Assembly (NCBI RefSeq): GCF_027625935.1
Contig: NZ_CP115300.1
Span: forward strand, 3,038,001-3,102,000
Length of the DNA stretch: 64,000 nucleotides
Origin: Streptomyces camelliae
GTDB lineage: Bacteria; Actinomycetota; Actinomycetes; Streptomycetales; Streptomycetaceae
Direction: 5' to 3'
Below the pieces are notes generated by a model that worked only from the letters and a program-made list of their open reading frames with translations, was not told where the DNA came from and searched no databases. Of the stretch, positions 8,016 to 16,244 are shown one piece after another. Made by a program: the position numbers and the translations under genes. How positions within the stretch are numbered: position 1 is the stretch's first letter; each line of letters opens with the position of its first letter.

Positions 8016-9137
8016 CTACCCGCCGGTCATATACCGGTCAGCCCCGTCTCGCCGATCGGTCGCCTCCCGTTCCTCGCCGGCCACCTCTCGCCCCTCGGCC
8101 ACCTCCTGCCCCTCGGTCGCCCGGGCAGCGACGGCCAGCGCGCAGCAGCACAGCACCCCCGCCGCCCCGGCCCCGGCGACCGCGGCCCGCACCCACCGCC
8201 TGAGCCGCCACCCCGGCCGGCGTCATGCCCACGCCCTGGACGGTCATCAGCCCGGCGCTGAGCAGGGTCATGGCCCGCCCGCGCAGCCCCTCCGGCACGG
8301 CCCGCACGAACCACTGGTCCAGCCCCAGGGTGTACGCCGACCCCGCCCCGGACACCACCAGGAGCAGCAGGGACGCGACGAGCCCGGGGCGCAGGGCGTA
8401 GCCGAGGTAGGGCAGGAGGGCGAGGCAGACGAGCGGGAGCGCCACGCGTTCGCGCGTCATGGGCTTCAGTCGCGCCCCGGCGAACAGCTCGCCGGCCACC
8501 GTGCCGACGGGCAGCGCGCACATCAGCAGCCCGAGCCCGGCGGATCCGCTGCCGAGCACGTCGGCGTACGCGCGGCCGGCGCCTCGGGTACGACGGAGAA
8601 GGCGGCCGGGATCCAGAACAGCAGGAGCAGGACGCGGATCCGCCGGTCGGCGAGGAGCCGGCGCGGACCGGGTGCGGGGCCCGAGGCGTCGTACCGGCTG
8701 CGGGCCGGGCGGTGGCGGGTGCCGCAGCGGAGCAGGGCGGCGGAGGCGAGGAAGGTGCCGACGGTGATGACGAGGGCGTGGCGGGGGGCGAGGACGGTGA
8801 GGAGCAGCCCGCCGAGGCCGTAGCCGACGAGCAGGGAGCTCTGGGCGACAATCCGCAGCAGGGAGCGGCCGAGCACGAACAGATCGCCGTCGCCGAGGAC
8901 GTCGGCGAGGGTGGCCATCCGGGTGCCGGCGAACACCGGGGAGACGACCGCCAGAGCGCAGCGCAGCGCGAGCAGCACGCCGATCCCGGTGCCCGGGACG
9001 GCCATCACGGCCACGCAGCCCGCGCACACCAGATCGCAGCCGACCAGCACGCGCCGGGCCGGGAAGCGGTCGGCGAGGGGCCCGAGCAGGGTGCCGCCGA
9101 CGGCGTACGGCAGGAAGCCCAGGGCGAAGGGTGTCGT
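8016..9137 (-). pseudogene. Decayed MFS transporter (5' deletion and two frameshifts)
   Basis: Homology to a 12-TM major facilitator permease runs leftward from about 9137 but switches frame twice. Frame 1 covers TTPFALGFLPYAVGG to FSVVPEA. A shift at about 8572-8580 moves to a frame reading YADVLGSGSAGLGLLMCALP up to GMTPAGVAA. A second shift near 8205 gives a final hydrophobic stretch (GVLCCCALAV) ending at 8016. The N-terminal first helices are absent: homology stops at about 9131, exactly where the ArsR remnant starts on the other strand. The product is almost certainly non-functional. Sequencing errors could explain the frameshifts but not the missing 5' end. Confidence 0.75.
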
Positions 9138-9247
9138 CCCACCTGACGATCCTGCGGGACGCGGGCCTGCTGACGGCGCGGCGGTACGGACATCAGGTGC
9201 TGTACGAGAGAACGCCGTTGGGGGTGGCGCCGGCTTCCGGGGGCTGA
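9131..9247 (+). pseudogene. C-terminal remnant of an ArsR family regulator
   Basis: From the GTG at 9131 the plus strand reads VSSHLTILRDAGLL, then RRYGHQVLYERTPLG and a stop at 9247. This is the recognition helix, wing and C-terminus of an ArsR/SmtB winged helix. The first half of the gene is missing, and the boundary coincides with the truncated 5' end of the divergent MFS gene. The usual divergent ArsR-MFS pair has therefore been fused by one deletion. No RBS precedes the GTG. Confidence 0.7.
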
Positions 9248-9579
9248 ACGTCGTCCGGGCGCGAACGGCGCCGCGCTGCGGGCGTTCCCGCGAGCGGTGC
9301 CTTGAAGAGGGCGATGTACACGGCGACGACCATCAGCAGCGGGCACAGGTAGGCCACGGTGTCCGCGAACGGCCCGAAGCGGCGGAGCTGCGTCTCCTGA
9401 CCGAGCCCGGTCACGCAGACCGTGAGGACCGCCGCGCGGACCACCAGCTCCGCGACCCAGTTGGCCAGGGCGCGCTCAGGGGTGATGCCCCGCTCCCGGC
9501 ACAGCCGCTGCCGGTCGAGGGTCCAGGCGGTCGCCCAGCCGGTCAGCGGCCCCAGCAGCAAACGGTTGCTGAGACTCAT
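9193..9579 (-). CDS. Hypothetical small membrane protein
   Basis: A 128-residue protein. The ATG at 9579 follows GGGGG at 7 nt. Two hydrophobic segments (LVVRAAVLTVCVTGLG and FADTVAYLCPLLMVVAVYIALF) suggest a two-helix membrane protein with a basic C-terminal tail (AARRRSRPDD). The N-terminus is amphipathic (LLLGPLTGWATAWTLDR). It overlaps the ArsR remnant on the opposite strand by 55 bp, possibly because of the adjacent deletion. I do not recognise a family. Confidence 0.6.
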   Translation of the reverse strand: MSLSNRLLLGPLTGWATAWTLDRQRLCRERGITPERALANWVAELVVRAAVLTVCVTGLGQETQLRRFGPFADTVAYLCPLLMVVAVYIALFKAPLAGTPAARRRSRPDDVQPPEAGATPNGVLSYST

Positions 9580-9677
9580 GATGTTCCCCCAGGTCAGAAC
9601 GTGCTTCGAATGATCGATCAAAGCATCGACCGGGAAACGTACATCGGCGTGGGCGACCGCTCAAAACGAGGGTCCGG

Positions 9678-9974
9678 CTAGCCGGCGAGGTGCCGTTCGA
9701 CCGTCTCGACCTTGGAGGTCAGGCCGTCGGTCACGCCGGGCCGGATGTCGGCCTTGAGGACGAGCGACACGCGCGGGGCGCGCTCCTCGACGGCGGCGAC
9801 GGCGCGCTTGACGACGTCCATGACCTCGTCCCACGACTCACCCTCGATCGAGGTGAACATGGCGTCGGTGCGGTTGGGCAGCCCCGACTCGCGGACCACG
9901 CGGACGGCGTCGGCGACGTACTCCCCCACGTCCTCGCCGACGCCGAGGGGCGTCACGGAGAAGGCGACGATCAT
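9678..9974 (-). CDS. MTH1187 family thiamine-binding-like protein
   Basis: A 98-residue protein ([20 protein letters not shown]) of the MTH1187/YkoF-like superfamily, a ferredoxin-like fold, some members of which bind thiamine or related ligands. The motifs SVTPLG, the central [17 protein letters not shown] and the later [12 protein letters not shown] are characteristic. Its ATG overlaps the stop of the upstream DUF3817 gene (ATGA), indicating translational coupling. Precise role unknown. Confidence 0.85.
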   Translation of the reverse strand: MIVAFSVTPLGVGEDVGEYVADAVRVVRESGLPNRTDAMFTSIEGESWDEVMDVVKRAVAAVEERAPRVSLVLKADIRPGVTDGLTSKVETVERHLAG

Positions 9975-10321
9975 GCGTTCACGACTCCTTCCTTGCGGGC
10001 GCGGGCCGCGATGACGGCGTCCTCGGCCTCGCGGCGCAGCGTGCGCTCGATGATGAATCCGCCACCGGGGATGACCGAGTAGGCGAAGTAGAGGGCAGCC
10101 TTGCCCTTGTTCCACCTGGTGCGGTTCCAGGCGTCCGCCCAGAACAGGACGTAGAGAACGAACAGCACGCCGTGGATCGGGCCCAGCACCGGAGCGACGT
10201 CGAAGCCGCTGTCGACCGTGTACTTGATGACGGTGCAGGCCGCCAGGATGATCCAGGAGATGCCTTCCGGTACGGAGATCAGACGGAGGCGGCGGATGGC
10301 GGAGGCTGTCTTGAGGTCCAC
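9971..10321 (-). CDS. DUF3817 integral membrane protein (second copy)
   Basis: A 116-residue protein starting at GTG 10321 with AAGG upstream. Three hydrophobic helices ([43 protein letters not shown]) and the end signature [13 protein letters not shown] identify DUF3817. It is paralogous to the protein at 7113-7451, with the same topology but limited identity, and is coupled to the thiamine-binding-like gene by a 4-nt overlap. Function unknown. Confidence 0.85.
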   Translation of the reverse strand: MDLKTASAIRRLRLISVPEGISWIILAACTVIKYTVDSGFDVAPVLGPIHGVLFVLYVLFWADAWNRTRWNKGKAALYFAYSVIPGGGFIIERTLRREAEDAVIAARARKEGVVNA

Positions 10322-10502
10322 GGGTCACCTTCGGTGGGAGAGTCGCTGACGGCGCGAGCGCTGTGTGATCCGCTTTGTGAACGGAAGCACAAACGTCCGG
10401 CCATTGTGGCAAACGCTGCCCGTAGGGGTCCGCTCAGGGTCGGTGTCCACCTATGGGCCCTGTTCCGTCCACCCGCGCCGCCGCTACTTTCGCTGCGTGG
10501 CG

Positions 10503-11135
10503 ATGTTCCGACTTCAAGGCAGCAGGGTGCTCGCCGTCGACATGACCGGGGACGCCGTGAAGGCGAAGAACGGCTCGATGGTCGCGTACGACGGACAGAT
10601 GTCCTTCAAGAAGCTGACGGGTGGCGGTGAGGGGCTGCGGGGGATGGTGACCCGCCGGCTCACCGGTGAGCAGATGACGGTGATGGAGGTGAAGGGGCAT
10701 GGGACGTGCTGGTTCGCCGACCGGGCCTCGGAGATCAACCTGGTGAGCCTCCAGGGGGACAAGCTGTACGTGGAGTCGAGCAATCTGCTCGCGACCGACG
10801 CCGGGCTGCGGACCGGGACGACGTTCACGGGGCTGCGGGGCGCCTCGCAGGGCAACGGCCTGTTCACGACGACGGTCGAGGGGCACGGGCAGGCGGCCAT
10901 CATGTCCGACGGCCCGGCGGTGGTGCTGCGCGTGAGCCCGCAGTACCCGCTGATCGTGGACCCGGGGGCGTACATCGCCCATCAGGGCAGTGTCCGGCAG
11001 TCCTTCCAGTCCGGTGTGACGTTCCGCACGTTCCTCGGGGAGGGCGGCGGCGAGGCCTTCCAGATCCGGTTCGAGGGCGACGGACTGGTCTATGTGCAGC
11101 CGAGCGAACGGAACACGATCGCGGGGGATCTGTAG
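10503..11135 (+). CDS. AIM24 family protein, first of three
   Basis: A 210-residue protein starting MFRLQGSRVLAVD. The start could instead be the GTG two codons upstream at 10497. It is a beta-rich AIM24/TerD-like jelly-roll protein with repeats of the type GTCWFADRASEINLVSLQGD and GNGLFTTTVEGHG, and the conserved YPLIVDPGAYIAHQG. The family is named after yeast mitochondrial Aim24; its bacterial role is not established. There is no signal peptide, so it is cytoplasmic. It is the first gene of a tight three-gene operon (2-bp gap, then 4-nt overlap) of sequence-divergent paralogues, suggesting a heteromeric assembly. Confidence 0.9.
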   Translation: MFRLQGSRVLAVDMTGDAVKAKNGSMVAYDGQMSFKKLTGGGEGLRGMVTRRLTGEQMTVMEVKGHGTCWFADRASEINLVSLQGDKLYVESSNLLATDAGLRTGTTFTGLRGASQGNGLFTTTVEGHGQAAIMSDGPAVVLRVSPQYPLIVDPGAYIAHQGSVRQSFQSGVTFRTFLGEGGGEAFQIRFEGDGLVYVQPSERNTIAGDL

Positions 11136-11137
11136 AG

Positions 11138-11788
11138 ATGGCGTTCCGGGAGATCAACTCCAAGATGGTCGAGGCGACCGTGGTGCCGGGGCAGCGGCTG
11201 TTCAGCCAGCGCGGGGCGATGCTCGCCTACAAGGGGGACGTGTCCTTCACGCCGAACATCCAGGGCGGCCAGGGCGGGCTGATGTCCATGCTCGGGCGCC
11301 GGGTGACGGGCGAGGCGACCCCGCTCATGACGGTGGAGGGCAGCGGGACCGTCTTCTTCGGGCACGGCGGCCACCACGTCCACGTCATCCAGCTCACGGG
11401 CGACACCCTGTACGTCGAGGCGGACCGGCTGCTGGCCTTCGAGGGCACGCTGCGGCAGGGAACGATGTTCATGGGCTCGCAGGGCGGGGTGATGGGCCTG
11501 GTCCGGGGCCAGGTCACCGGGCAGGGCCTGTTCACCACCACCCTCCAGGGGCAGGGCTCGGTCGCCGTGATGGCGCACGGCGGGGTCTTCGAGATCCCGA
11601 TCACCCCGCAGCACCCGGTCCATGTCGACCCGCAGGCGTACGTCGCCCATCACGGCGAGGTCCGCAACAGACTGTCGGCCGCGCTCGGCTGGCGCGAGAT
11701 GGTGGGCCGGGGCTCCGGCGAGGCCTTCCAGCTGGAGCTGAGCGGCAGCGGCACGGTGTTCGTCCAGGCGTCGGAGGAGAAGCTGTGA
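11138..11788 (+). CDS. AIM24 family protein, second of three
   Basis: A 216-residue AIM24 protein (MAFREINSKMVEATVVPGQR). The features match the first copy: KGDVSFTP, GRRVTGE, GTVFFGHGGHHVHVIQLTGD, GQGLFTTTLQGQG and HPVHVDPQAYVAHHG. Its start lies 2 bp after the stop of the first copy, and its own stop overlaps the GTG of the third. Homology of the three across their full lengths points to tandem duplication followed by divergence. A role in membrane or stress biology is possible, but nothing in the sequence proves it. Confidence 0.9.
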   Translation: MAFREINSKMVEATVVPGQRLFSQRGAMLAYKGDVSFTPNIQGGQGGLMSMLGRRVTGEATPLMTVEGSGTVFFGHGGHHVHVIQLTGDTLYVEADRLLAFEGTLRQGTMFMGSQGGVMGLVRGQVTGQGLFTTTLQGQGSVAVMAHGGVFEIPITPQHPVHVDPQAYVAHHGEVRNRLSAALGWREMVGRGSGEAFQLELSGSGTVFVQASEEKL

Positions 11789-12591
11789 GCACGCACCCGG
11801 TCCCCGGTGCCCCTGTGGTGTACGACCCGATGACCCTGCCCGCCGACGACAACGTGAACAGGTACACGTTCTGTGTGGAGCTCAAGAGCGGCGAGTGGTT
11901 CCTGCAGAAGGGGAAGATGATCGCCTACTACGGGGCGATCGAGTTCAACGGGATCGGGCACGGGCGACTCGACCGACTTGTCCGTACCTCGTTCCATTCG
12001 CCACTGCACGCGAGCGACTGGGTGGTGGCGCACGGCTCGGGCAAGATGCTGCTCGCCGACCGGGCCTTCGACGTCAATTCCTATGACCTGGACGACGGGA
12101 ACTTGACCATTCGCTCGGGCAACCTGCTCGCTTTTCAGCCAAGTCTCGCGCTGAAGCAATCGATCGTGCCGGGTTTTCTGACCCTTATCGGAACCGGCAA
12201 GTTTGTCGCCGCATCTAACGGTCCGGTGGTGTTCATGGAACCTCCGATCCGGGTCGATCCGCAGGCCCTCGTCGGGTGGGCCGACTGCCCGTCACCGTGC
12301 CATCACTACGACCACGGTTATCTGACGGGTGTACTAGGCGGTCTACGTGCGATGACGGGCTTCGGCGGGGTGTCCGGGGAGGAGCACCAGTTCGAGTTCG
12401 TGGGCGCCGGAACGGTGCTTCTGCAGTCCTCGGAGAGCCTCATGGGCGAGGTGGCGACGGGGGTTGTTCCGTCCGAACCGGGGGTACCGGGGGGTGGCGC
12501 TCCGGGTCCGGACGGCCACGGTCCGCAATCATCCGGGGTACCGCGCCTTCCCGGACAGCTCGGCGACCTCCAGCGTCGCTTCGGGCTGTGA
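11785..12591 (+). CDS. AIM24 family protein, third of three, with extended C-terminus
   Basis: A 268-residue protein starting at GTG 11785 after GGAGGAG, overlapping the previous stop by 4 nt. The AIM24 core (about residues 25-215) contains GEWFLQKGKMIAYYG, GSGKMLLADRAFDVN and IRVDPQALVGW. It differs from its two neighbours by a Cys/His cluster, CPSPCHHYDHGY, where they have AYVAHHG, and by a Gly/Pro-rich C-terminal tail of about 45 residues. The Cys/His cluster could bind metal; this is inferred from composition only. Confidence 0.9.
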   Translation: MSTHPVPGAPVVYDPMTLPADDNVNRYTFCVELKSGEWFLQKGKMIAYYGAIEFNGIGHGRLDRLVRTSFHSPLHASDWVVAHGSGKMLLADRAFDVNSYDLDDGNLTIRSGNLLAFQPSLALKQSIVPGFLTLIGTGKFVAASNGPVVFMEPPIRVDPQALVGWADCPSPCHHYDHGYLTGVLGGLRAMTGFGGVSGEEHQFEFVGAGTVLLQSSESLMGEVATGVVPSEPGVPGGGAPGPDGHGPQSSGVPRLPGQLGDLQRRFGL

Positions 12592-12683
12592 GCGGTAGTC
12601 TGCGGAGTGTGACGTCGAACGCGTGCGCACTGTCACATCATCCGAAGTAGTTCGTCATTCAACTTCTTAGGTAGACTTCATTC

Positions 12684-13160
12684 ATGGAGACCGAGACGGC
12701 CACGCGCTGGCTGACCGATGCGGAGCAGTGCGCCTGGCGCACCCACCTGGAGGTCAACAGGCTGTTGACGTACCAGCTGGAGAAGGATCTGCAGCCGTTC
12801 GGCCTGACGATGAACGACTACGAGATCCTCGTGAACCTCTCCGAGTCGGACGACGTACGGATGCGGATGAGCGACCTCGCCTCCGCGACCCTGCAGTCCA
12901 AGAGCCGGCTCTCGCACCAGATCACGCGGATGGAGAACGCGAATCTCGTGCGCCGCGAGAACTGCGAGTCCGACCGCCGGGGGCTGTACGCCGTACTGAC
13001 CGAGCACGGCATGGAGACGATGAGGAAGGTGGCGCCACATCATGTCGCCTCCGTGCGACGGCACTTCATCGATCTGCTGTCGCCGGAGGCACTGACGGAA
13101 CTGGACAAGGCCCTCAAGCCGATCGCCCAGCACCTGAGGGGGCAGCGGGGGCGCCCCTGA
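12684..13160 (+). CDS. MarR family transcriptional regulator
   Basis: A 158-residue MarR regulator starting METETATRWL. The winged helix spans about residues 35-125: LTMNDYEILVNLSESDD, then MSDLASATLQSKSRLSHQITRM (recognition helix) and the wing ENCESDRRGLYAVLTEHG. The N-terminal DAEQCAWRTHLEVNRLL is typical of the actinobacterial group. The upstream 90 bp include a TGTGAC/GTCACA inverted pair at about 12608-12635 that may be regulatory. It converges on meaB. Confidence 0.9.
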   Translation: METETATRWLTDAEQCAWRTHLEVNRLLTYQLEKDLQPFGLTMNDYEILVNLSESDDVRMRMSDLASATLQSKSRLSHQITRMENANLVRRENCESDRRGLYAVLTEHGMETMRKVAPHHVASVRRHFIDLLSPEALTELDKALKPIAQHLRGQRGRP

Positions 13161-13193
13161 GCCTGGCTCGGGATCGGCCGGCCGGCGGCCCCC

Positions 13194-14150
13194 TCAGCCC
13201 TGCGTGAGGCCCGCCACCAGCTGGTCCGCCGCGCGGTACGGGTCCAGTTCGCCCGCGACGATGCGCTCCGCGAGGGCGCTGAGGCGGCGGTCGCCGTGCA
13301 GGTCGCCGATGCGCTCGCGCAGCGCCGTGACCGCGATGGTCTCCACCTCGCGGGCGGCGCGGGCCCGGCGGCGCTCGGTCAGCACCCCGTGCTCCTCCAT
13401 CCACGCACGGTGCTTCTCCAGGGCCTCCACGACCTCGTCGACGCCCTCCGCGCGGGCCGCCACCGTCTTCACGATCGGCGGGCGCCAGTCGCCGGGGCCC
13501 CGGGCCTCGCCCAGGCCCAGCATGTGGTTGAGCTCGCGGGCCGTGGCGTCGGCGCCGTCCCGGTCGGCCTTGTTGACGACGTACACATCGCCGATCTCCA
13601 GGATGCCCGCCTTGGCCGCCTGGATACCGTCGCCCATGCCGGGGGCCAGCAGCACCACGCTGGTGTCCGCCTGGGAGGCGATCTCCACCTCCGACTGGCC
13701 GACGCCGACCGTCTCGACGAGGATCACGTCGCAGCCCGCCGCGTCCAGCACCCGGATCGCCTGCGGGGCCGCCCAGGCCAGGCCGCCCAGGTGGCCACGG
13801 GTGGCCATCGAGCGGATGTAGACCCCGGGGTCGGAGGCGTGGTCGGACATGCGGACGCGGTCGCCGAGCAGGGCGCCGCCGGAGAACGGGGACGACGGGT
13901 CGACGGCCAGGACGCCGACCCGTTTGCCCTGTTTGCGATACGCCGTGACGAGCGCGGAGGTGGAGGTCGACTTGCCGACGCCCGGCGAGCCCGTAAGGCC
14001 CACCACATAGGCGTTGCCGGTCAGCGGGGCCAGTGCCGCCATGACCTCCCTGAGCTGCGGGGACGCCCCCTCCACCAGGGAGATCAGCCGGGCCACGGCC
14101 CGCGGCCGGCCTTCCCTGGCCTGGGCCACCAGAGAGGAGACGTCCTGCAT
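13194..14150 (-). CDS. meaB: MeaB/ArgK-type G-protein chaperone of acyl-CoA mutase
   Basis: A 318-residue cytoplasmic GTPase (MQDVSSLVAQ). The P-loop GSPGVGKS is at residues 54-61. VLAVDPSSPFSGGALLGDR and VETVGVGQSE (switch regions) and VVNKADRDGA (base-specificity NKxD) follow, with a helical C-terminal dimerisation region. The family loads adenosylcobalamin into methylmalonyl-CoA or isobutyryl-CoA mutase and protects the enzyme. A GTG directly before the ATG is an equally possible start. It is 38 bp downstream of the thiolase gene in the same direction, so both are probably cotranscribed. Confidence 0.93.
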   Translation of the reverse strand: MQDVSSLVAQAREGRPRAVARLISLVEGASPQLREVMAALAPLTGNAYVVGLTGSPGVGKSTSTSALVTAYRKQGKRVGVLAVDPSSPFSGGALLGDRVRMSDHASDPGVYIRSMATRGHLGGLAWAAPQAIRVLDAAGCDVILVETVGVGQSEVEIASQADTSVVLLAPGMGDGIQAAKAGILEIGDVYVVNKADRDGADATARELNHMLGLGEARGPGDWRPPIVKTVAARAEGVDEVVEALEKHRAWMEEHGVLTERRRARAAREVETIAVTALRERIGDLHGDRRLSALAERIVAGELDPYRAADQLVAGLTQG

Positions 14151-14188
14151 CACACAGCTCCGTTCACTTCAGCGACGTAAAGGGGAAC

Positions 14189-15388
14189 TCAGGCCTTCGG
14201 CACGCGCACGATCAGGGCGTCGCCCTGGCCGCCGCCACCGCACAGCGCGGCCGCGCCGACACCACCACCGCGCCGCTTGAGTTCGAGCGCCAGGTGGAGC
14301 ACGAGACGCGCGCCGGACATGCCGATCGGGTGGCCCAGCGCGATCGCGCCGCCGTTGACGTTCACCTTTTCCGTGGACACGCCGAGGTCCTTCATTGACT
14401 GCACGGCGACCGCGGCGAAGGCCTCGTTGATCTCGATGAGGTCCAGGTCGGCGACGTCCAGGCCGTCCTTCTTCAGGGCGTGCTGGATCGCGTTCGAGGG
14501 CTGCGACTGCAGGCTGTTGTCGGGGCCGGCCACATTGCCGTGCGCGCCGATCTCGGCGAGCCACTCAAGGCCCAGCTCCTCGGCCTTGGCCTTGCTCATC
14601 ACGACCACGGCCGCCGCACCGTCCGAGATCTGCGAGGAGGTGCCGGCCGTGATCGTGCCGTCCTTCGTGAACGCCGGGCGCAGCTTGCCCAGGGACTCCG
14701 CGGTGGTCTCGGCGCGGATGCCCTCGTCCTTGCTGAACAGGACGGGCTCGCCCTTGCGCTGCGGGATCTCCACGGGGGTGATCTCGGCCTCGAACAGGCC
14801 GTTCTTCTGCGCGGCGGCGGCCCGCTGGTGGGACAGGGCGGCCACCGCGTCCTGCTCCTCGCGGCCGATGCCGAGGCGCGCGTTGTGCTTCTCGGTGGAC
14901 TGGCCCATCGGGATGTTCTCCCACGGGTCGGTCAGGCCGTCGTAGGCCATCGCGTCGAGCATCTCGACGGCGCCGTACTTGAAGCCCTCGCGGGACTTCG
15001 GCAGCAGGTGCGGGGCGTTGGTCATGGACTCCTGGCCGCCGGCCACCACGATGTCGAACTCACCCGCGCGGATCAGCTGGTCGGCGAGCGCGATGGCGTC
15101 GAGGCCGGACAGGCACACCTTGTTGATGGTGAGCGCCGGGACGTTCATCGGGATGCCGGCCTTGACCGCCGCCTGACGTGCCGGGATCTGGCCCGCGCCG
15201 GCCTGGAGCACCTGGCCCATGATCACGTACTGCACCTGGTCGCCACCGATCCCCGCACGGTCGAGGGCGGCCTTGATCGCGAAGCCGCCGAGGTCGGCCG
15301 CGCTGAAGGACTTGAGGGAGCCCAGGAGTCGTCCCATGGGCGTGCGCGCGCCCGCGACGATCACAGAGCTGGTCGTTCCAGAAGGCAT
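14189..15388 (-). CDS. Acetyl-CoA C-acetyltransferase (thiolase)
   Basis: A 399-residue thiolase. The ATG at 15388 follows AAGGGGA. The nucleophilic Cys92 lies in [12 protein letters not shown], and the second catalytic pair is in [16 protein letters not shown] (His) and CGGGGQGDA (Cys) near the C-terminus. It condenses two acetyl-CoA, or cleaves acetoacetyl-CoA, in the cytoplasm. The divergent methylmalonyl-CoA epimerase, downstream meaB and the distant 3-hydroxybutyryl-CoA dehydrogenase and icmA suggest a butyryl/isobutyryl-CoA to methylmalonyl-CoA carbon route. The 149-bp divergent region carries both promoters, with no clear operator beyond a TTTACT half-site. Confidence 0.95.
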   Translation of the reverse strand: MPSGTTSSVIVAGARTPMGRLLGSLKSFSAADLGGFAIKAALDRAGIGGDQVQYVIMGQVLQAGAGQIPARQAAVKAGIPMNVPALTINKVCLSGLDAIALADQLIRAGEFDIVVAGGQESMTNAPHLLPKSREGFKYGAVEMLDAMAYDGLTDPWENIPMGQSTEKHNARLGIGREEQDAVAALSHQRAAAAQKNGLFEAEITPVEIPQRKGEPVLFSKDEGIRAETTAESLGKLRPAFTKDGTITAGTSSQISDGAAAVVVMSKAKAEELGLEWLAEIGAHGNVAGPDNSLQSQPSNAIQHALKKDGLDVADLDLIEINEAFAAVAVQSMKDLGVSTEKVNVNGGAIALGHPIGMSGARLVLHLALELKRRGGGVGAAALCGGGGQGDALIVRVPKA

Positions 15389-15537
15389 GAGCTGCGATCC
15401 CCTTACCGGCCTGCACAGCCGAGGAGTGAACGAGGGTTTACTTCGAATGTACTGAGTGGCACTCCGTGCCGTCATCGGGCCGTCGGTGTGATCGCGCGCA
15501 CGTTGCGTAACCATCCGCAGGGCGCTGCACTGAATCC

Positions 15538-15978
15538 ATGCTGACGCGAATCGACCACATCGGGATCGCCTGCCACGACCTCGACGCGACCGTCGAGTTC
15601 TACCGGGCCACATACGGCTTCGAGGTGTTCCACACCGAGGTCAACGAGGAACAGGGCGTGCGCGAGGCCATGCTCAAGATCAACGAGACGTCGGACGGCG
15701 GCGCCTCCTACCTCCAGCTGCTGGAGCCGACCCGCGAGGACTCCGCGGTCGGCAAGTGGCTCGCGAAGAACGGGGAGGGCGTCCACCACATCGCCTTCGG
15801 CACGGCGGACGTGGACGGCGACGCCGCGGACATTCGCGAGAAGGGCGTACGGGTGCTCTACGACGAGCCCCGGCGCGGCTCGATGGGGTCCCGGATCACC
15901 TTCCTGCACCCCAAGGATTGCCACGGGGTCCTGACAGAACTGGTCACTTCGGCCCCTGTTGAGTCCCCTGAGCACTGA
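15538..15978 (+). CDS. mce: Methylmalonyl-CoA epimerase
   Basis: A 146-residue VOC-fold protein. It opens [22 protein letters not shown] (metal ligand His in DHIGIA), continues with SYLQLLEPT and [15 protein letters not shown] (second His pair) and ends GVLTELV (Glu ligand), all typical of methylmalonyl-CoA epimerase. It interconverts the 2R and 2S forms of methylmalonyl-CoA between propionyl-CoA carboxylase and the B12-dependent mutase. It is divergent from the thiolase and followed by a strong hairpin at 16038-16100. Confidence 0.93.
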   Translation: MLTRIDHIGIACHDLDATVEFYRATYGFEVFHTEVNEEQGVREAMLKINETSDGGASYLQLLEPTREDSAVGKWLAKNGEGVHHIAFGTADVDGDAADIREKGVRVLYDEPRRGSMGSRITFLHPKDCHGVLTELVTSAPVESPEH

Positions 15979-16037
15979 CCCCCGTACATAAGGGCCGGTA
16001 GGGTTGGGGGCGGTCGTCGCTCATCCCAGGGCGACCC

Positions 16038-16100
16038 GGTCCCTCCGTCAAAGGTGACGTCTGCCTTCGGGCGGACGACGTCACCTTTGACGGAGGGACC
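16038..16100. terminator. Very long inverted repeat (23-bp perfect arms), terminator between mce and scy
   Basis: Arms 16038-16060 and 16078-16100 are perfectly complementary over 23 bp, and the interior pairs further (GTCTGCC with GGCGGAC, one mismatch) around a TTCG tetraloop. The fold gives an almost continuous stem of about 30 bp. It sits 60 nt after the mce stop and 145 nt before scy, so it probably isolates scy from read-through. No gene is visible in 15979-16244. Confidence 0.75.
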
Positions 16101-16244
16101 ACCGGGGTCCGGGTTTCGGGGGACGAGCGTCGGGGCAGCAGCCCGTGCTCCGCCGCCAGTCTGACACCATTCCCCGGGGGCCCCGTTCGGCGGATGGACG
16201 GGGCTCGTTGTAGAAGCCGACCAGGGGACGGATGGGACCGCGCA

